Below, piece after piece: positions 36,170-45,280 of a DNA stretch of 64,000 nucleotides (positions are counted from its first letter, which is position 1; every line of letters starts with the position of its first letter). A program made the position numbers and the translations under genes. This DNA comes from Solirubrobacter phytolaccae (GTDB lineage Bacteria; Actinomycetota; Thermoleophilia; Solirubrobacterales; Solirubrobacteraceae): positions 1 to 64,000 of the forward strand of contig NZ_JAPDDP010000021.1 of NCBI RefSeq assembly GCF_027587195.1, written 5' to 3'. Below the pieces are notes generated by a model. That model worked only from the letters and a program-made list of their open reading frames with translations. It searched no databases and was not told the origin of the DNA.

Positions 36170-36654
36170 ACACGTTGACGGTGTGGGCCTTTCCCGGCCC
36201 GGAGGACGCGGCGCTGGCGCTCGGGGAGCTCCGCGAGCTCGTCGAGGACGGTCAGGTCAGCGTGACCGACGCGGCGCTGGTCGCCTGGCCGCGCGGCCGG
36301 CGCACGCCCGCGACCCGCGAGCTCGGCGCCATCAGCGCGCCCGGTCAGATGTGGGGCGGGTTCTGGGGCATGCTCCTGGGCCTGGTGTTCCTCACGCCGC
36401 TGGCCGGCCCGGCGTTCGGCGCCGCCGCCGGGGCGGTCGCCGGGACGCTGGAGGACTTCGGCGTCGCCGACGACTTCGTCAAGCGCATCCGCGACCACGT
36501 CACGCCCGGCACGTCGGCGATCTTCGTGCTGACCGGGCGCGCCTCGGCCGACGAGGTGGCGGTTCGCCTCGCCGGCCCGGAGGTCGTGATGCTGCGCTCC
36601 GAGCTCTCCCCGGAGCAGGCCGAGCACCTGCGCAAGGCGCTCGCCGACGGATAG
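36166..36654 (+). CDS. DUF1269-family protein (divergent copy 2)
   Basis: 162 residues. Same layout as the other two DUF1269 proteins (GGFWGMLLGLVFLTPLAGPA hairpin, then DFGVADDFVKRIRDHVTPGT), but clearly more diverged, with a distinct front (NTLTVWAFPGPEDAALALGE). Translationally coupled to the MalT-like regulator. Convergent with the DUF7144 gene, whose stop begins at the next base. Function unknown. Confidence 0.82.
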   Translation: MNTLTVWAFPGPEDAALALGELRELVEDGQVSVTDAALVAWPRGRRTPATRELGAISAPGQMWGGFWGMLLGLVFLTPLAGPAFGAAAGAVAGTLEDFGVADDFVKRIRDHVTPGTSAIFVLTGRASADEVAVRLAGPEVVMLRSELSPEQAEHLRKALADG

Positions 36655-37089
36655 CTACAACTCGGCGCGCGCTTCCTCCCAGCGTGCCGTGAGCGCGTAG
36701 ATGACGATCACGTCGAGCGCGATGATCGTCAGCGACCAGATCGGGAACGCCGCGAGGAAGGCGATCTGCACGAGGATGCTCACGCAGGCGACGGTGACCG
36801 CGAGCACGCGCGCCCAGCCGTGTCCGGTGTTGAGCCCCATGCCGGCCGCGACCTGGGCCCCACCCCAGATCAGCATCACGATGCCCCACGTCTCGAAGTC
36901 GCCGACCAGCAGCTCGTTGCCGCTCTGGATGACGAAGTAGTCCTCGCTGAACAGCGCCGCGAACCCCTGGACGAGGTTGATCAGGCCCACCACCGCCAGC
37001 ATGATCGAGGCGAACACGACCCAGCCGGTCCACGCCGCGCCGGCGGAGGAGGCCTCGGCCGGCGGCACCCTTGTCTGCGTCTTGGTCAT
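36655..37089 (-). CDS. DUF7144-like four-helix membrane protein
   Basis: 144 residues. Four membrane helices: WVVFASIMLAVVGLINLVQG, a second after the GNELLVGDFETWG loop, VLAVTVACVSILVQIAFLAA and LTIIALDVIVIYAL. The FEDYF-type loop (FSEDYFVIQSGNELL) resembles the actinobacterial DUF7144 family. Function unknown. Divergent from DUF1269 copy 3, sharing the 37125 dyad. Confidence 0.8.
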   Translation of the reverse strand: MTKTQTRVPPAEASSAGAAWTGWVVFASIMLAVVGLINLVQGFAALFSEDYFVIQSGNELLVGDFETWGIVMLIWGGAQVAAGMGLNTGHGWARVLAVTVACVSILVQIAFLAAFPIWSLTIIALDVIVIYALTARWEEARAEL

Positions 37090-37124
37090 GCCCCGGAGCA
37101 TCCGGCGGCGGCCGCGCGGGGGCA

Positions 37125-37141
37125 TCATCCGATCCGGGTGA
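37125..37141. promoter_or_regulatory. 17-bp dyad TCAnnCG-N3-CGGGTGA, copy 2
   Basis: TCATCCGATCCGGGTGA, between DUF7144 (minus) and DUF1269 (plus). It lies inside a 28-base segment (37119-37146) that is identical to 47279-47306. Confidence 0.6.
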
Positions 37142-37224
37142 GGCGCGGTGGCCGCCCCGAGGTGACGATCCGGGCGTTCCGGCGCGGGTGGTCCGCTGCC
37201 GACCGACCGAAGGAGCTGAGCAGC

Positions 37225-37719
37225 ATGGGCAACCTCGTGGCGATCGCCTATCCCGACATGGCGACGGCGGAGCAGGTGCGCGCGGAGCTCGTGCAGGCGA
37301 CCAAGGAGCATCTGGTCGCCCTCGAGGACGCGGTCATCGTCGAGCACCGCGCCGACGGCAAGATCAAGTTGCACCAGGCGATGAGCACGGCGGGCGCGGG
37401 CGCGGCCGGCGGCGCGCTGTGGGGCGGCCTGATCGGCCTGCTGTTCCTCGTGCCCGTGTTCGGGATGGCGATCGGCGCCGCGTCGGGAGCGGTGGCCGGC
37501 AAGGTCTCCGACGTCGGCGTCGACGACACCTTCATGAAGACGCTCGGCTCCAAGCTCGTGCCCGGCGGCGCGGCGCTGATCGCGCTCGGGCGCGCCGAAG
37601 CGCCGGACAAGCTGCTCGACCGCCTGCGCCCGTTCGGCGGGGAGGTCATCCAGACCTCGCTCAGCACGGAGGACGAGGAACACCTGCGCGCCGTGCTCGG
37701 CGAGCCCGTCACGGCCTGA
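37225..37719 (+). CDS. DUF1269-family protein (copy 3)
   Basis: 164 residues. Very close to the protein at 28795: LVAIAYPDMATAEQVRAELV, GGALWGGLIGLLFLVPVFGM and GGEVIQTSLSTEDEEHLRA. A Gly-rich hydrophobic hairpin suggests membrane association. AAGGAG precedes ATG 37225. The P-type ATPase gene starts 30 bases later, so the two are probably co-transcribed. Function unknown. Confidence 0.88.
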   Translation: MGNLVAIAYPDMATAEQVRAELVQATKEHLVALEDAVIVEHRADGKIKLHQAMSTAGAGAAGGALWGGLIGLLFLVPVFGMAIGAASGAVAGKVSDVGVDDTFMKTLGSKLVPGGAALIALGRAEAPDKLLDRLRPFGGEVIQTSLSTEDEEHLRAVLGEPVTA

Positions 37720-37749
37720 CTGCGCGCCCCGAGGCCTGAAGGGAACGAG

Positions 37750-40470
37750 ATGGCGACCACGACCGCGCCGCTGCCCACCGCGACCGAAGTCCCGACCTGG
37801 CACGCGCTGACGCGCGAGGGCGCCGTGCACGAGCTGCACGTCGAGCCCGAGCGGGGCCTGACGACCGAGGAGGCGGGCGCCCGGCTCGAGCGCTACGGCG
37901 CGAACAAGTTCGCCGTGGCGAAGACCGAGCCGCGCTGGCACGCCTTCCTGCGCCAGTACCGCGACCCGATGCAGCTCGTCCTGCTGGCCGCGGGCGTCAT
38001 CTCGATCTACCCCGTCAAGCAGCCCGGGACCGGGATCATGATCCTGCTGCTGACGCTGCTGAACGCCGTGCTCGGCCTCAGCCAGGAGGGCAAGGCGGCG
38101 GCGGCCGTGGCCGCGCTGGCGAAGATGATGATCGTCAAGGCGCGCGTGCGCCGCGACGGCAAGCTCGCGCAGCTGCCGGCCGAGCAGCTCGTGCCGGGCG
38201 ACGTGGTCGAGATCGAGGCGGGCGACGTCGTGCCCGCCGACGGCCGGCTGCTGGGCGCGGCCACGCTGGAGGTCGCCGAGTCGGCGCTGACGGGCGAGAG
38301 CCTGCCGGTGTCCAAGGGCGTCGAGTCCGTCGCCGCGCCGGACGCCGCGCTCGGCGACCGCACGGACATGGTCTACATGAACACGAACGTCACGCGTGGC
38401 TCCGGCGAGTTCGTGGTCACGTCGACCGGGATGGCGACCGAGGTCGGCCACATCTCCGGGATGCTCCAGCGCCAGGACGAGTCCAAGTCGCCGCTGACGG
38501 TGCAGCTGGAGAAGCTGACCAAGCAGCTCGTGACGATCGCCGGGCTCGCGCTCGTGGCGTCCGTCGTGCTGAACATGATCCGCGGGCAGAGCTTCACCGA
38601 GGTCTTCACGGTGGCCGTCGCGTTCGCGATCGCCGCCATCCCGACCGGCCTGCCCGCCGTGGTCACGACGATCCTCGCGCGCGGCACGCGCCTGCTCGCC
38701 GACGCCAACGCGATCATGAAGCGCCTACGCTCGACCGAGACGCTCGGCGCGACCTCGGCGATCTGCTCGGACAAGACCGGGACGCTGACGCTCAACCAGA
38801 TGACCGCGGTCGAGCTCACGCTGCCCGGGCGCCGCTACCGCGTGTCCGGCACGGGCTACTCGACCGAGGGCCAGATCAAGCACGTCGCCGGGGAGCCCGA
38901 GATCGACCTCGAGGCATTCATGCTCCCGCTCGCGCTGGCCTGCGACGCCGTCCTCACCGACACCGGCGAGATGATCGGCGACCCCACGGAGGGCGCGCTC
39001 GTGGTGCTCGCCGAGAAGGGCGGGCTGGACCTGGAGATGACGCGCGCGAAGTACCCGCGCGTGGCCGAGCTGCCGTTCGACACCGCCTACAAGCTGATGG
39101 CCACGTTCCACCGGATGGCGGACGAGGACGGGCGGCCCGTGGTGCGCTGCTTCGTCAAGGGCGCGCCCGACCAGCTGCTCGCCCGCGCCGCCTGGCACCT
39201 GGACCCGAACCTCGCCCGCGTCGGCGTCGACGCCGACTTCCGGCAGCGGTATCTCGCCGAGAACGAGCGCCTGGCGTCGCAGGGCCTGCGCGTGATGGCC
39301 ACCGCGCGCAAGGACTTCGAGCCGGCGAGCTTCGACCCGGCCGCCGACCTGCTGACGCTGATGGACGGGCTGACGCTGCTGGCGCTCGTCGGCATCGTCG
39401 ACCCGCCGCGCCCCGCGGCCAAGGACGCGATCGCGCTCGCGCACTCGGCCGGGATCCAGGTGCGCATGATCACGGGCGACCACGCCGTCACCGCGCAGGC
39501 GATCGCACGCGAGCTCGGCATCCGCGGCCGCGCGATCTCCGGCGCCCAGTTCGCCGAGCTCAGCGAGGAGCAGGCCGACGCCGAGATCGACGACATCGGC
39601 GTGATCGCGCGCGTCACCCCCGAGCAGAAGGTCCGGCTCGTGGACATCCTCAAGCGCAACGGCCACGTCGTCGGCATGACCGGCGACGGCGTCAATGACG
39701 CCCCGGCGCTCAAGCGCGCCGACATCGGGATCGCGATGGGCATCACCGGCACCGAGGTCTCCAAGGAGGCCGCGGCGATGATCCTCACCGACGACAACTT
39801 CGCGACGATCGTCAAGGCGGTCGAGCTCGGCCGGCGGCTCTACGACAACCTCGTCAAGTACATCCGCTTCCAGATGGGCGCGCTGGCGGGGATGATCGTC
39901 ACCTTCCTCGGCGCGAGCATCCTGAACATCGTCTCCGGCGTCCCGTTCCTGCCGATGCAGACGCTGTGGGTGAACTTCACCACGCAGATCTTCCAGGCGG
40001 TCGGGCTCGGCTACGGGGAGCCCGCGGACGGGCTGATGAAGCGCCGCCCACGCAAGCCCGAGCAGCCGATCCTGCGTCGCGCCGACACGCGCTGGTTCGT
40101 CGTCGCCGGCCTCGTGATGGGCGCCGCGACGCTGGCCGTGGCCGCGTGGGCCGAGCACGAGCACGGCGAGGACGTCGCGCGCACGATGGCGCTGACGACG
40201 TTCGCGATCGCCAACCTCACGTTCTCGTTCACGGCGCGTGACGAGCGCAAGTCGATCTTCAGCCTGGACACCTTCGACGACCGCACGTTCCTGAAGGCGT
40301 CACTGCTGTCGGTGGTCGCGATCATCCTCGCGACCGAGCTCGGGTTCCTGCACCGGGTCCTGGACACGGTCGAGCTGACCGGCAACCAGTGGCTGATCTG
40401 CATCGGCGCCGGCCTGGTCGTGGTCGCGGCGTCCGAGCTGAAGAAGCTCATGGCGCGCCGCCATGGCTGA
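37750..40470 (+). CDS. P-type cation-transporting ATPase (P2-like), substrate unclear
   Basis: 906 residues. Cation-ATPase N-terminus (GLTTEEAGARLERYGANKFA), actuator TGES, phosphorylation site CSDKTGTLTLNQ, nucleotide domain KGAPDQLL, hinge MITGDHAVTAQ and TGDGVNDAPALKRAD, plus about ten membrane helices. In helix M4 the ion-site motif is IPTGLP. Ca2+ pumps have PEGLP, and plasma-membrane H+ pumps have P-x-GLP with a non-acidic residue. So Ca2+ specificity is doubtful, and H+, Na+ or another ion is possible. It follows DUF1269 and overlaps the MFS gene by 8 bases. Confidence 0.9.
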   Translation: MATTTAPLPTATEVPTWHALTREGAVHELHVEPERGLTTEEAGARLERYGANKFAVAKTEPRWHAFLRQYRDPMQLVLLAAGVISIYPVKQPGTGIMILLLTLLNAVLGLSQEGKAAAAVAALAKMMIVKARVRRDGKLAQLPAEQLVPGDVVEIEAGDVVPADGRLLGAATLEVAESALTGESLPVSKGVESVAAPDAALGDRTDMVYMNTNVTRGSGEFVVTSTGMATEVGHISGMLQRQDESKSPLTVQLEKLTKQLVTIAGLALVASVVLNMIRGQSFTEVFTVAVAFAIAAIPTGLPAVVTTILARGTRLLADANAIMKRLRSTETLGATSAICSDKTGTLTLNQMTAVELTLPGRRYRVSGTGYSTEGQIKHVAGEPEIDLEAFMLPLALACDAVLTDTGEMIGDPTEGALVVLAEKGGLDLEMTRAKYPRVAELPFDTAYKLMATFHRMADEDGRPVVRCFVKGAPDQLLARAAWHLDPNLARVGVDADFRQRYLAENERLASQGLRVMATARKDFEPASFDPAADLLTLMDGLTLLALVGIVDPPRPAAKDAIALAHSAGIQVRMITGDHAVTAQAIARELGIRGRAISGAQFAELSEEQADAEIDDIGVIARVTPEQKVRLVDILKRNGHVVGMTGDGVNDAPALKRADIGIAMGITGTEVSKEAAAMILTDDNFATIVKAVELGRRLYDNLVKYIRFQMGALAGMIVTFLGASILNIVSGVPFLPMQTLWVNFTTQIFQAVGLGYGEPADGLMKRRPRKPEQPILRRADTRWFVVAGLVMGAATLAVAAWAEHEHGEDVARTMALTTFAIANLTFSFTARDERKSIFSLDTFDDRTFLKASLLSVVAIILATELGFLHRVLDTVELTGNQWLICIGAGLVVVAASELKKLMARRHG

Positions 40471-42034
40471 GCAGGCTCAGGGCAGCAACCGGCTCGCGCT
40501 GCTGCTGGCGGCGGCGATGTTCGTGCTCGTGGTCGACACATCGCTGATGAACGTGTCGATCGCGAGCGTGGTCGAGGACCTCGACACGACCGTCAGCGGT
40601 GTCCAGGGCGCGATCGCGCTCGAGGCGCTCGTGTCGGCCGCGTTCATCCTGATCGGGAGCAAGGTGGCCGACCTGTTCGGCCGCAAGCGCGCGTTCGTGC
40701 TCGGCCTGCTCGGCTACGCGACCGGCGCCGTGGCGATGACGTTCGCGCAGGGGCTGACGGCGATCATCGTCTTCTGGGCCGTGATCGGCGGCCTCGGCGC
40801 TTCGCTGCTGCTGCCCTCGATGCAGGCGCTGATCCACGGCAACTTCCAGGGCGCTGCGCAGAAGAAGGCCTACGCGCTCGTCGGCGCGGCCTCGGGGATC
40901 GCCGCCGCCGTCGGGCCGCTGCTCGGCGGGCTGCTGACGACGACGCTGTCGTGGCGCGTCGGCTTCGCGCTGGAGGCCGTCGTGATCGTGGTGGTGCTCC
41001 TGAACCTGCGGCTGATCGGTGACGTGCCGTACACCGGGCCGCGCAGGGTGGATGGCGTCGGCGCGGTGCTGTCGGCGGTCGGGATGGGCGGCGTGATCGT
41101 CGGCATCCTCGTCTGGCAGGAGGGCGGGGAGTACGTCGGCGTGCTGATCGCGGTCGGGCTCGTCGCCCTCGTCTCGCTCGCGCGCTGGCTCGTGCGCCGC
41201 CGCCGCGCGGGCCGCCCCACGCTGATCGATCCCGACCTGTTCCGCGAGGACCGCTTCCGGCTCGGGATCGGCTCGCAGATGCTGCAGAACATCGCGCTCG
41301 GCGGGATGATGATCGCGCTGCCGATCTTCCTGCAGATGGTGCTCGAGTACAACGCGCTCGAGACCGGGCTGACGATCGCGCCGCTGTCGCTGACGATGTT
41401 CGCCGCAGCGCTGCTGGCGGGTCGGCGGACGGGCGGCCGGCGGCCGGCGGCGGTCATCCGCGGCGGCTGGGCGCTGCTGCTGCTCGGGGTGGTGGCGCTG
41501 CTGCCGGTGGTGCCGCGCGCGGAATCGGGCTGGGCGCTCGTCGTGCCACTGATCGTCGCCGGCGCCGGGCTCGGGCTCTTGCTCTCCCAGCTGAACAACT
41601 ACACGCTCTCCCCTGTCTCCGACGAGCGCGTGAGCGAGGCCGCCGGGGTGAACTCCGCGGCCGGCTCGTTCGGCCTGTCGTTCGGGCTCGCGTTCGCCGG
41701 CGCGATCCTGCTGGCCACGCTCTCGCTCACCTTCACGCGCATGGCCGACGACAGCTCCGTGCTGCCGCCCGCCGCCAAGACGCAGGTGGCGCAGGCGCTG
41801 CAGGACGACGCGCAGGTGCTCAGCGACACCCAACTGCAGGCGCAGCTGCGCGGGCAGCCGCCGGAGATCCAGGAGGAGATGCTCGCGATCAACCACGACG
41901 CGCGGCCGCTCGCGCTCCAGGTCGCGCTCTTGATCCCGTTGCTCGCCGCGCTGCTCGGGTTCGTGAACGGGATGCGCATGCTGCGTCGTCCCGACCCGGT
42001 CGCGTCCGAGCGGGCCGACCTGGCGCTGGCATGA
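40463..42034 (+). CDS. MFS transporter of the DHA2 (14-helix) drug:H+ type
   Basis: 523 residues. The first helix reads MFVLVVDTSLMNVSI, as in EmrB/QacA transporters. Then motif A GSKVADLFGRKRAF, motif C region GAASGIAAAVGPLLGG, and about 14 membrane helices overall. It overlaps the ATPase gene by 8 bases and the following permease by 4, so the three form one operon. Substrate unknown; possibly a cationic toxicant. Confidence 0.88.
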   Translation: MAEQAQGSNRLALLLAAAMFVLVVDTSLMNVSIASVVEDLDTTVSGVQGAIALEALVSAAFILIGSKVADLFGRKRAFVLGLLGYATGAVAMTFAQGLTAIIVFWAVIGGLGASLLLPSMQALIHGNFQGAAQKKAYALVGAASGIAAAVGPLLGGLLTTTLSWRVGFALEAVVIVVVLLNLRLIGDVPYTGPRRVDGVGAVLSAVGMGGVIVGILVWQEGGEYVGVLIAVGLVALVSLARWLVRRRRAGRPTLIDPDLFREDRFRLGIGSQMLQNIALGGMMIALPIFLQMVLEYNALETGLTIAPLSLTMFAAALLAGRRTGGRRPAAVIRGGWALLLLGVVALLPVVPRAESGWALVVPLIVAGAGLGLLLSQLNNYTLSPVSDERVSEAAGVNSAAGSFGLSFGLAFAGAILLATLSLTFTRMADDSSVLPPAAKTQVAQALQDDAQVLSDTQLQAQLRGQPPEIQEEMLAINHDARPLALQVALLIPLLAALLGFVNGMRMLRRPDPVASERADLALA

Positions 42035-43160
42035 GCGTCCGCGGCGCGATCTTCCTCGGCGTCGGCTCGATGGTGGGCGCCGGCATCTTCGCCCTGCTCG
42101 GCGAGGCCGGCGCGGTGGCCGGTGCCGCGGTGTGGATGTCGTTCCTGCTGGCCGGGATCGTCGCGGGCCTGCTCGGCTACACGGCGTCAAGCTCGGCGTG
42201 CGCTTCCCGTCCTCCGGCGGCCTGATCGCCTACCTGATCGAAGGCTTCGGCAACGGCCGGCTGGTCGGGATCGCCTAGTGGCTGGGCTACATGTCGGCGA
42301 TCGTGATCGTCGAGCTGTGCGTGTTCGCGGTCTTCATCGCGGTCACGCTCCCCGACGTGGACTGGGGCCTGCTCGCGTTCAGCGGCTATCCCCCGCTCGC
42401 CGACGTCGTCGCCAGCGTCGCGCTGACGTTCTTCGCGTTCATGGGCTTCAGCGTGATTACGTTCTCGGCGGGCGACCTGCGCGATCCGGCGCGCGGGCTC
42501 CCGCGGGCGATGTACACCGCGCTGGCCGTGACCGGCGGCCTGTACGTCCTGATCGCGTTCGGCGTGTTCGGCACGCTGCCCGTCGACGACGTCGTCCGCC
42601 ACGGTGAGACGGCGATCGCCGAGGCCGCGCGCCCCGCGCTCGGTGACGCGGGCTTCACGATGATGGCGCTCGCGGCGATCCTGGCCACGACGTCCTCGGT
42701 CAACGCCACGCTGTACGCGTCCGGCGGCCTGACCCGGATGCTGGCCTCGGTCGGCCAGTTCCCGACCGTGTTCGGGCGCGCGACCAAGGGCGGCGCGCAC
42801 ATCGGCCTGCTGCTCACCGCCGCGCTCATCCTGCTCGTGGCCAACCTCGTCGACCTGTCGGCGATCGCCTCGCTCGGCAGCGCGATCGCGCTCTGCGTGT
42901 TCGTCCTCGTCGCGCTCGCCGGGTGGCGGCGGCGCGCGGACACGGGCGCGAACCCGGTGATCGCCGTCACCGCGATCGTCGTGGCGGTGGTCGTGCTCGG
43001 CTTCTTCGTGGCCGACACGCTGCGCAACGACCCGGCGACGTTCGTGGCGATCATCGCGCTGGCCGGGCTCGCCGTCGTGCTCGACGCGCTGTGGAAGCGC
43101 AGCGTGCGGCGCGACGAGCAGGCGCGCGGGCCCCACGAGGAGCGGCTCGCGCACCACTGA
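42031..43160 (+). pseudogene. Broken APC-family amino acid permease
   Basis: The start (VRGAIFLGVGSMVGAGIFAL) and the second part (VALTFFAFMGFSVITFSAGD to the C-terminus) are typical of an APC permease. The reading frame is lost near 42181-42190: the expected sequence (GVKLGVRFPSSGGLIAYLIE) continues in another frame, which is the frame of the downstream part. That frame has an in-frame TAG at 42276-42278. Compared with family members, several helices (roughly 75-80 residues by recollection of homologues) are also missing between SAIVIV and LPDVDWGLL. One frameshift, one nonsense codon and one internal deletion make a functional protein unlikely. The deletion rules out a single sequencing error. 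Confidence 0.8.
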
Positions 43161-43211
43161 CCTCCGGCCCGTCCGCCGTCCCCCGGGCGGGCGGGCCGGG
43201 GTCCACCCACG

Positions 43212-44180
43212 TCACGTGGCGCTCGGGGCGTGCGCGTCGGCGTCCGCGAGCAGCTCCTCCGCCTTGGCCTCGCTGCCGCGCGGGATCACGATCACCGGGC
43301 ACGCGGCGCGGTCGACGACGCGGCGGGAGACGCTGCCGAGCACGACCGCCCGGCGCGGGCCCAGGCCGCGTGAGCCCATGACCAACAGGTCCAGGTGCGC
43401 GGACGCGGCGACGAGCGCGCGGACCGGCTCGTCGATCATCACGTCGATCTCGGCGTCCACGCCTCCCGCCAGCTCGGTCAGCCGGGCGCGGGCGTTGGCC
43501 TCGATCGTGAACCGCATGCGCGCGGCGGTCTGCGCCTCGGTGCCGACCTCGTGGTGCTGCTCGGCGAGCAGGCCGTGCGCCTCCTCCTGCGCGTGCCGCG
43601 GATCGATCACGGTGAGCACGCGCAGCTTCGCGCCGCCGGTGCGCGCCAGCGAGCCGGCCACACGCAGGACCTCGTCGGACTCCGGTTGCGTGGGCAGCGC
43701 GACCCCGATCGTCGCGACGCCGCCGTCGGGCCGCACGTAGCCGTTCGGGACCACCGCGACCGGGCTCTCGCTGACGTGGATGACGCGCTCGGCCGTCGTG
43801 CCGAGGAGCATCGCGCCCCGGGGAGCGCGGCTCGTGGAGCCGACGACGACCAGCTCCGGCGAGCACTCGTCGATCGCCCGGGCCAGGCCGCGCGCCGCGG
43901 TGGAGTCCTCGAAGGGACGGATCTCGGCGACGATGCCGCGCCGCTCGAGGTCGTGCTCGAGATGGCGGACGGACTCGGCGATCGAGCCCGGAAGCGTCGG
44001 CGCCTCGTCGGCGCCGAAGTGCACGTGCAGCGAGCCCGTGTCGACCACGACGACGACCACGAGCGGCGCACCCGTCACGCGGCTCGCCGCCACGCCGAAC
44101 TCGACGGGCTCGCGCGCACCGGTGTCGGGCGAGAACGCCGCGATCACCGGGCTGCGATGGGTGTGGTCCAATGTCTCCAT
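43212..44180 (-). CDS. Universal stress protein, tandem Usp domains
   Basis: 322 residues with two UspA domains. Domain 1 (about 10-147) has the ATP-loop GSTSRAPRGAMLLGTTAERV. Domain 2 (about 155-305) has MGSRGLGPRRAVVLGSVSRR then CPVIVIPRG. Both keep the G-x2-G-x9-G-(S/T) ATP-binding pattern. Such tandem Usps accompany hypoxia and stress regulons in actinobacteria. It is divergent from hdeD with a 17-bp dyad between them. Confidence 0.92.
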   Translation of the reverse strand: METLDHTHRSPVIAAFSPDTGAREPVEFGVAASRVTGAPLVVVVVVDTGSLHVHFGADEAPTLPGSIAESVRHLEHDLERRGIVAEIRPFEDSTAARGLARAIDECSPELVVVGSTSRAPRGAMLLGTTAERVIHVSESPVAVVPNGYVRPDGGVATIGVALPTQPESDEVLRVAGSLARTGGAKLRVLTVIDPRHAQEEAHGLLAEQHHEVGTEAQTAARMRFTIEANARARLTELAGGVDAEIDVMIDEPVRALVAASAHLDLLVMGSRGLGPRRAVVLGSVSRRVVDRAACPVIVIPRGSEAKAEELLADADAHAPSAT

Positions 44181-44214
44181 GCCCCGACGCTAGGTCCGCG
44201 CCGGCCCGTGGGCA

Positions 44215-44231
44215 TCGCCTGATTCGGGTGA
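44215..44231. promoter_or_regulatory. 17-bp dyad TCAnnCG-N3-CGGGTGA, copy 3 (degenerate left arm)
   Basis: TCGCCTGATTCGGGTGA, between the universal stress gene and the HdeD gene. The right arm is perfect; the left arm differs from the best copies at three positions. Confidence 0.45.
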
Positions 44232-44352
44232 AGCCACACCCGTCGTGGACGGGTGCGCACACCACGTCGAGCGGCTGGCGCGCGCCCGTGCGCCCACCCC
44301 GCCGCGGCGGAACGATGACCTCGTTCACCACCCACTTCAAGGAGCGACCCGA

Positions 44353-44943
44353 GTGAGCTCGACCGTCTCCCCCCACGCCGGCGACGCCGCCCTCGGCGGC
44401 CAGTCGCAGGCGCTCGAACTCCAGGCCCAGAACCTCTGGTGGCTGTGGCTGATGACCGGCGTGGTCTGGATCGTCGCCGCCCTCGTGATCCTCCAGTTCG
44501 ACGCGGCCTCCGTGTCCACCGTCGGCGTGATCATCGGCTGCATGTTCGTCTTCGCCGGCATGACGAGCTTTCTCCAGGCCGCGGTCGCCGACCACCTGCG
44601 GTGGCTCTCGATCGTCTTCGGCGTGCTGATGCTGATCGCCGGGATCCTGTGCTTCGTCAACCCCGAGGCCACGTTCGCGGGCCTCGCCGACATGCTCGGC
44701 TTCCTGTTCCTGCTCGTCGGCGTCTGGTGGACGGTCGAGGCGTTCCTCGTCCAGGCCGGCAACCCGCTGTGGTGGCTGAGCCTGATCGCCGGGGTGCTGA
44801 TGATGATCGTGGCCTTCTGGACCGCCGGCCAGTTCTTCATCGAGAAGGCCTACACGCTGCTCGTCGTCGCCGGCATCTGGGCGCTGCTGCGCGGCGTCAC
44901 GGACATCGTGCGCGGGTTCCAGCTGCGGAACCTCACGCTGTGA
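44353..44943 (+). CDS. HdeD-family (DUF308) membrane protein
   Basis: 196 residues with six membrane helices in the DUF308 pattern: LWWLWLMTGVVWIVAALVIL, TVGVIIGCMFVFAGMTSFLQ, WLSIVFGVLMLIAGILCFVN and later segments. E. coli HdeD is an acid-resistance membrane protein; the mechanism is unknown. GTG 44353 has AAGGAGCGACCCGA upstream. The stop overlaps the next gene (GTGA). A 13-codon frame (ATG 44315) ends at the same spot and could be a leader. Confidence 0.88.
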   Translation: MSSTVSPHAGDAALGGQSQALELQAQNLWWLWLMTGVVWIVAALVILQFDAASVSTVGVIIGCMFVFAGMTSFLQAAVADHLRWLSIVFGVLMLIAGILCFVNPEATFAGLADMLGFLFLLVGVWWTVEAFLVQAGNPLWWLSLIAGVLMMIVAFWTAGQFFIEKAYTLLVVAGIWALLRGVTDIVRGFQLRNLTL

Positions 44944-45200
44944 CCGAGTTCCTGATCATCGTCACGCCGTTCCTGATCGTCCTCGCGGCCCTCTCCATCG
45001 TCGACCTGTTCGGCCGCGACTACGGCGGCTGGGCGATCACGGCCTGGGTGGCGTGCATCGTCTGCTTCCCCGTGCTCGGCTCGCTCGCCTACTGGCTCAC
45101 ACGTCGCGCCGCGCCCGAGAGCGCGGAGCAGGTCTACCTGGCCCAGGCCGACCTCCGGCGCGAGCGCGAGCGGCTGCCGATCGACCGCTCCGGCTACTGA
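44940..45200 (+). CDS. Small PLDc_N-type membrane protein
   Basis: 86 residues. Two membrane helices (FLIIVTPFLIVLAALSIVDL; WVACIVCFPVLGSLAYWL) match the phospholipase-D nuclease N-terminal family, here without any catalytic domain, as is usual for these small proteins. A charged tail (LAQADLRRERERLP) follows. Coupled to the HdeD gene by GTGA. Likely an envelope stress accessory; function unknown. Confidence 0.8.
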   Translation: MTEFLIIVTPFLIVLAALSIVDLFGRDYGGWAITAWVACIVCFPVLGSLAYWLTRRAAPESAEQVYLAQADLRRERERLPIDRSGY

Positions 45201-45280
45201 CGACGATCTGCTGGACCGCGCCCGGCGGCACGGCACCTGCACGGCGACCGACGCGGTCACGGTCGCCAGCAGGAGGCCGG

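Noticed and set aside
37119-37146. Reading CGGGTGA in the 17-bp dyad as a SigB-type -10 element
   Set aside because: No GTTT-like -35 sequence lies at the needed 14-16 base spacing in any of the four copies, and the motif has dyad symmetry instead.
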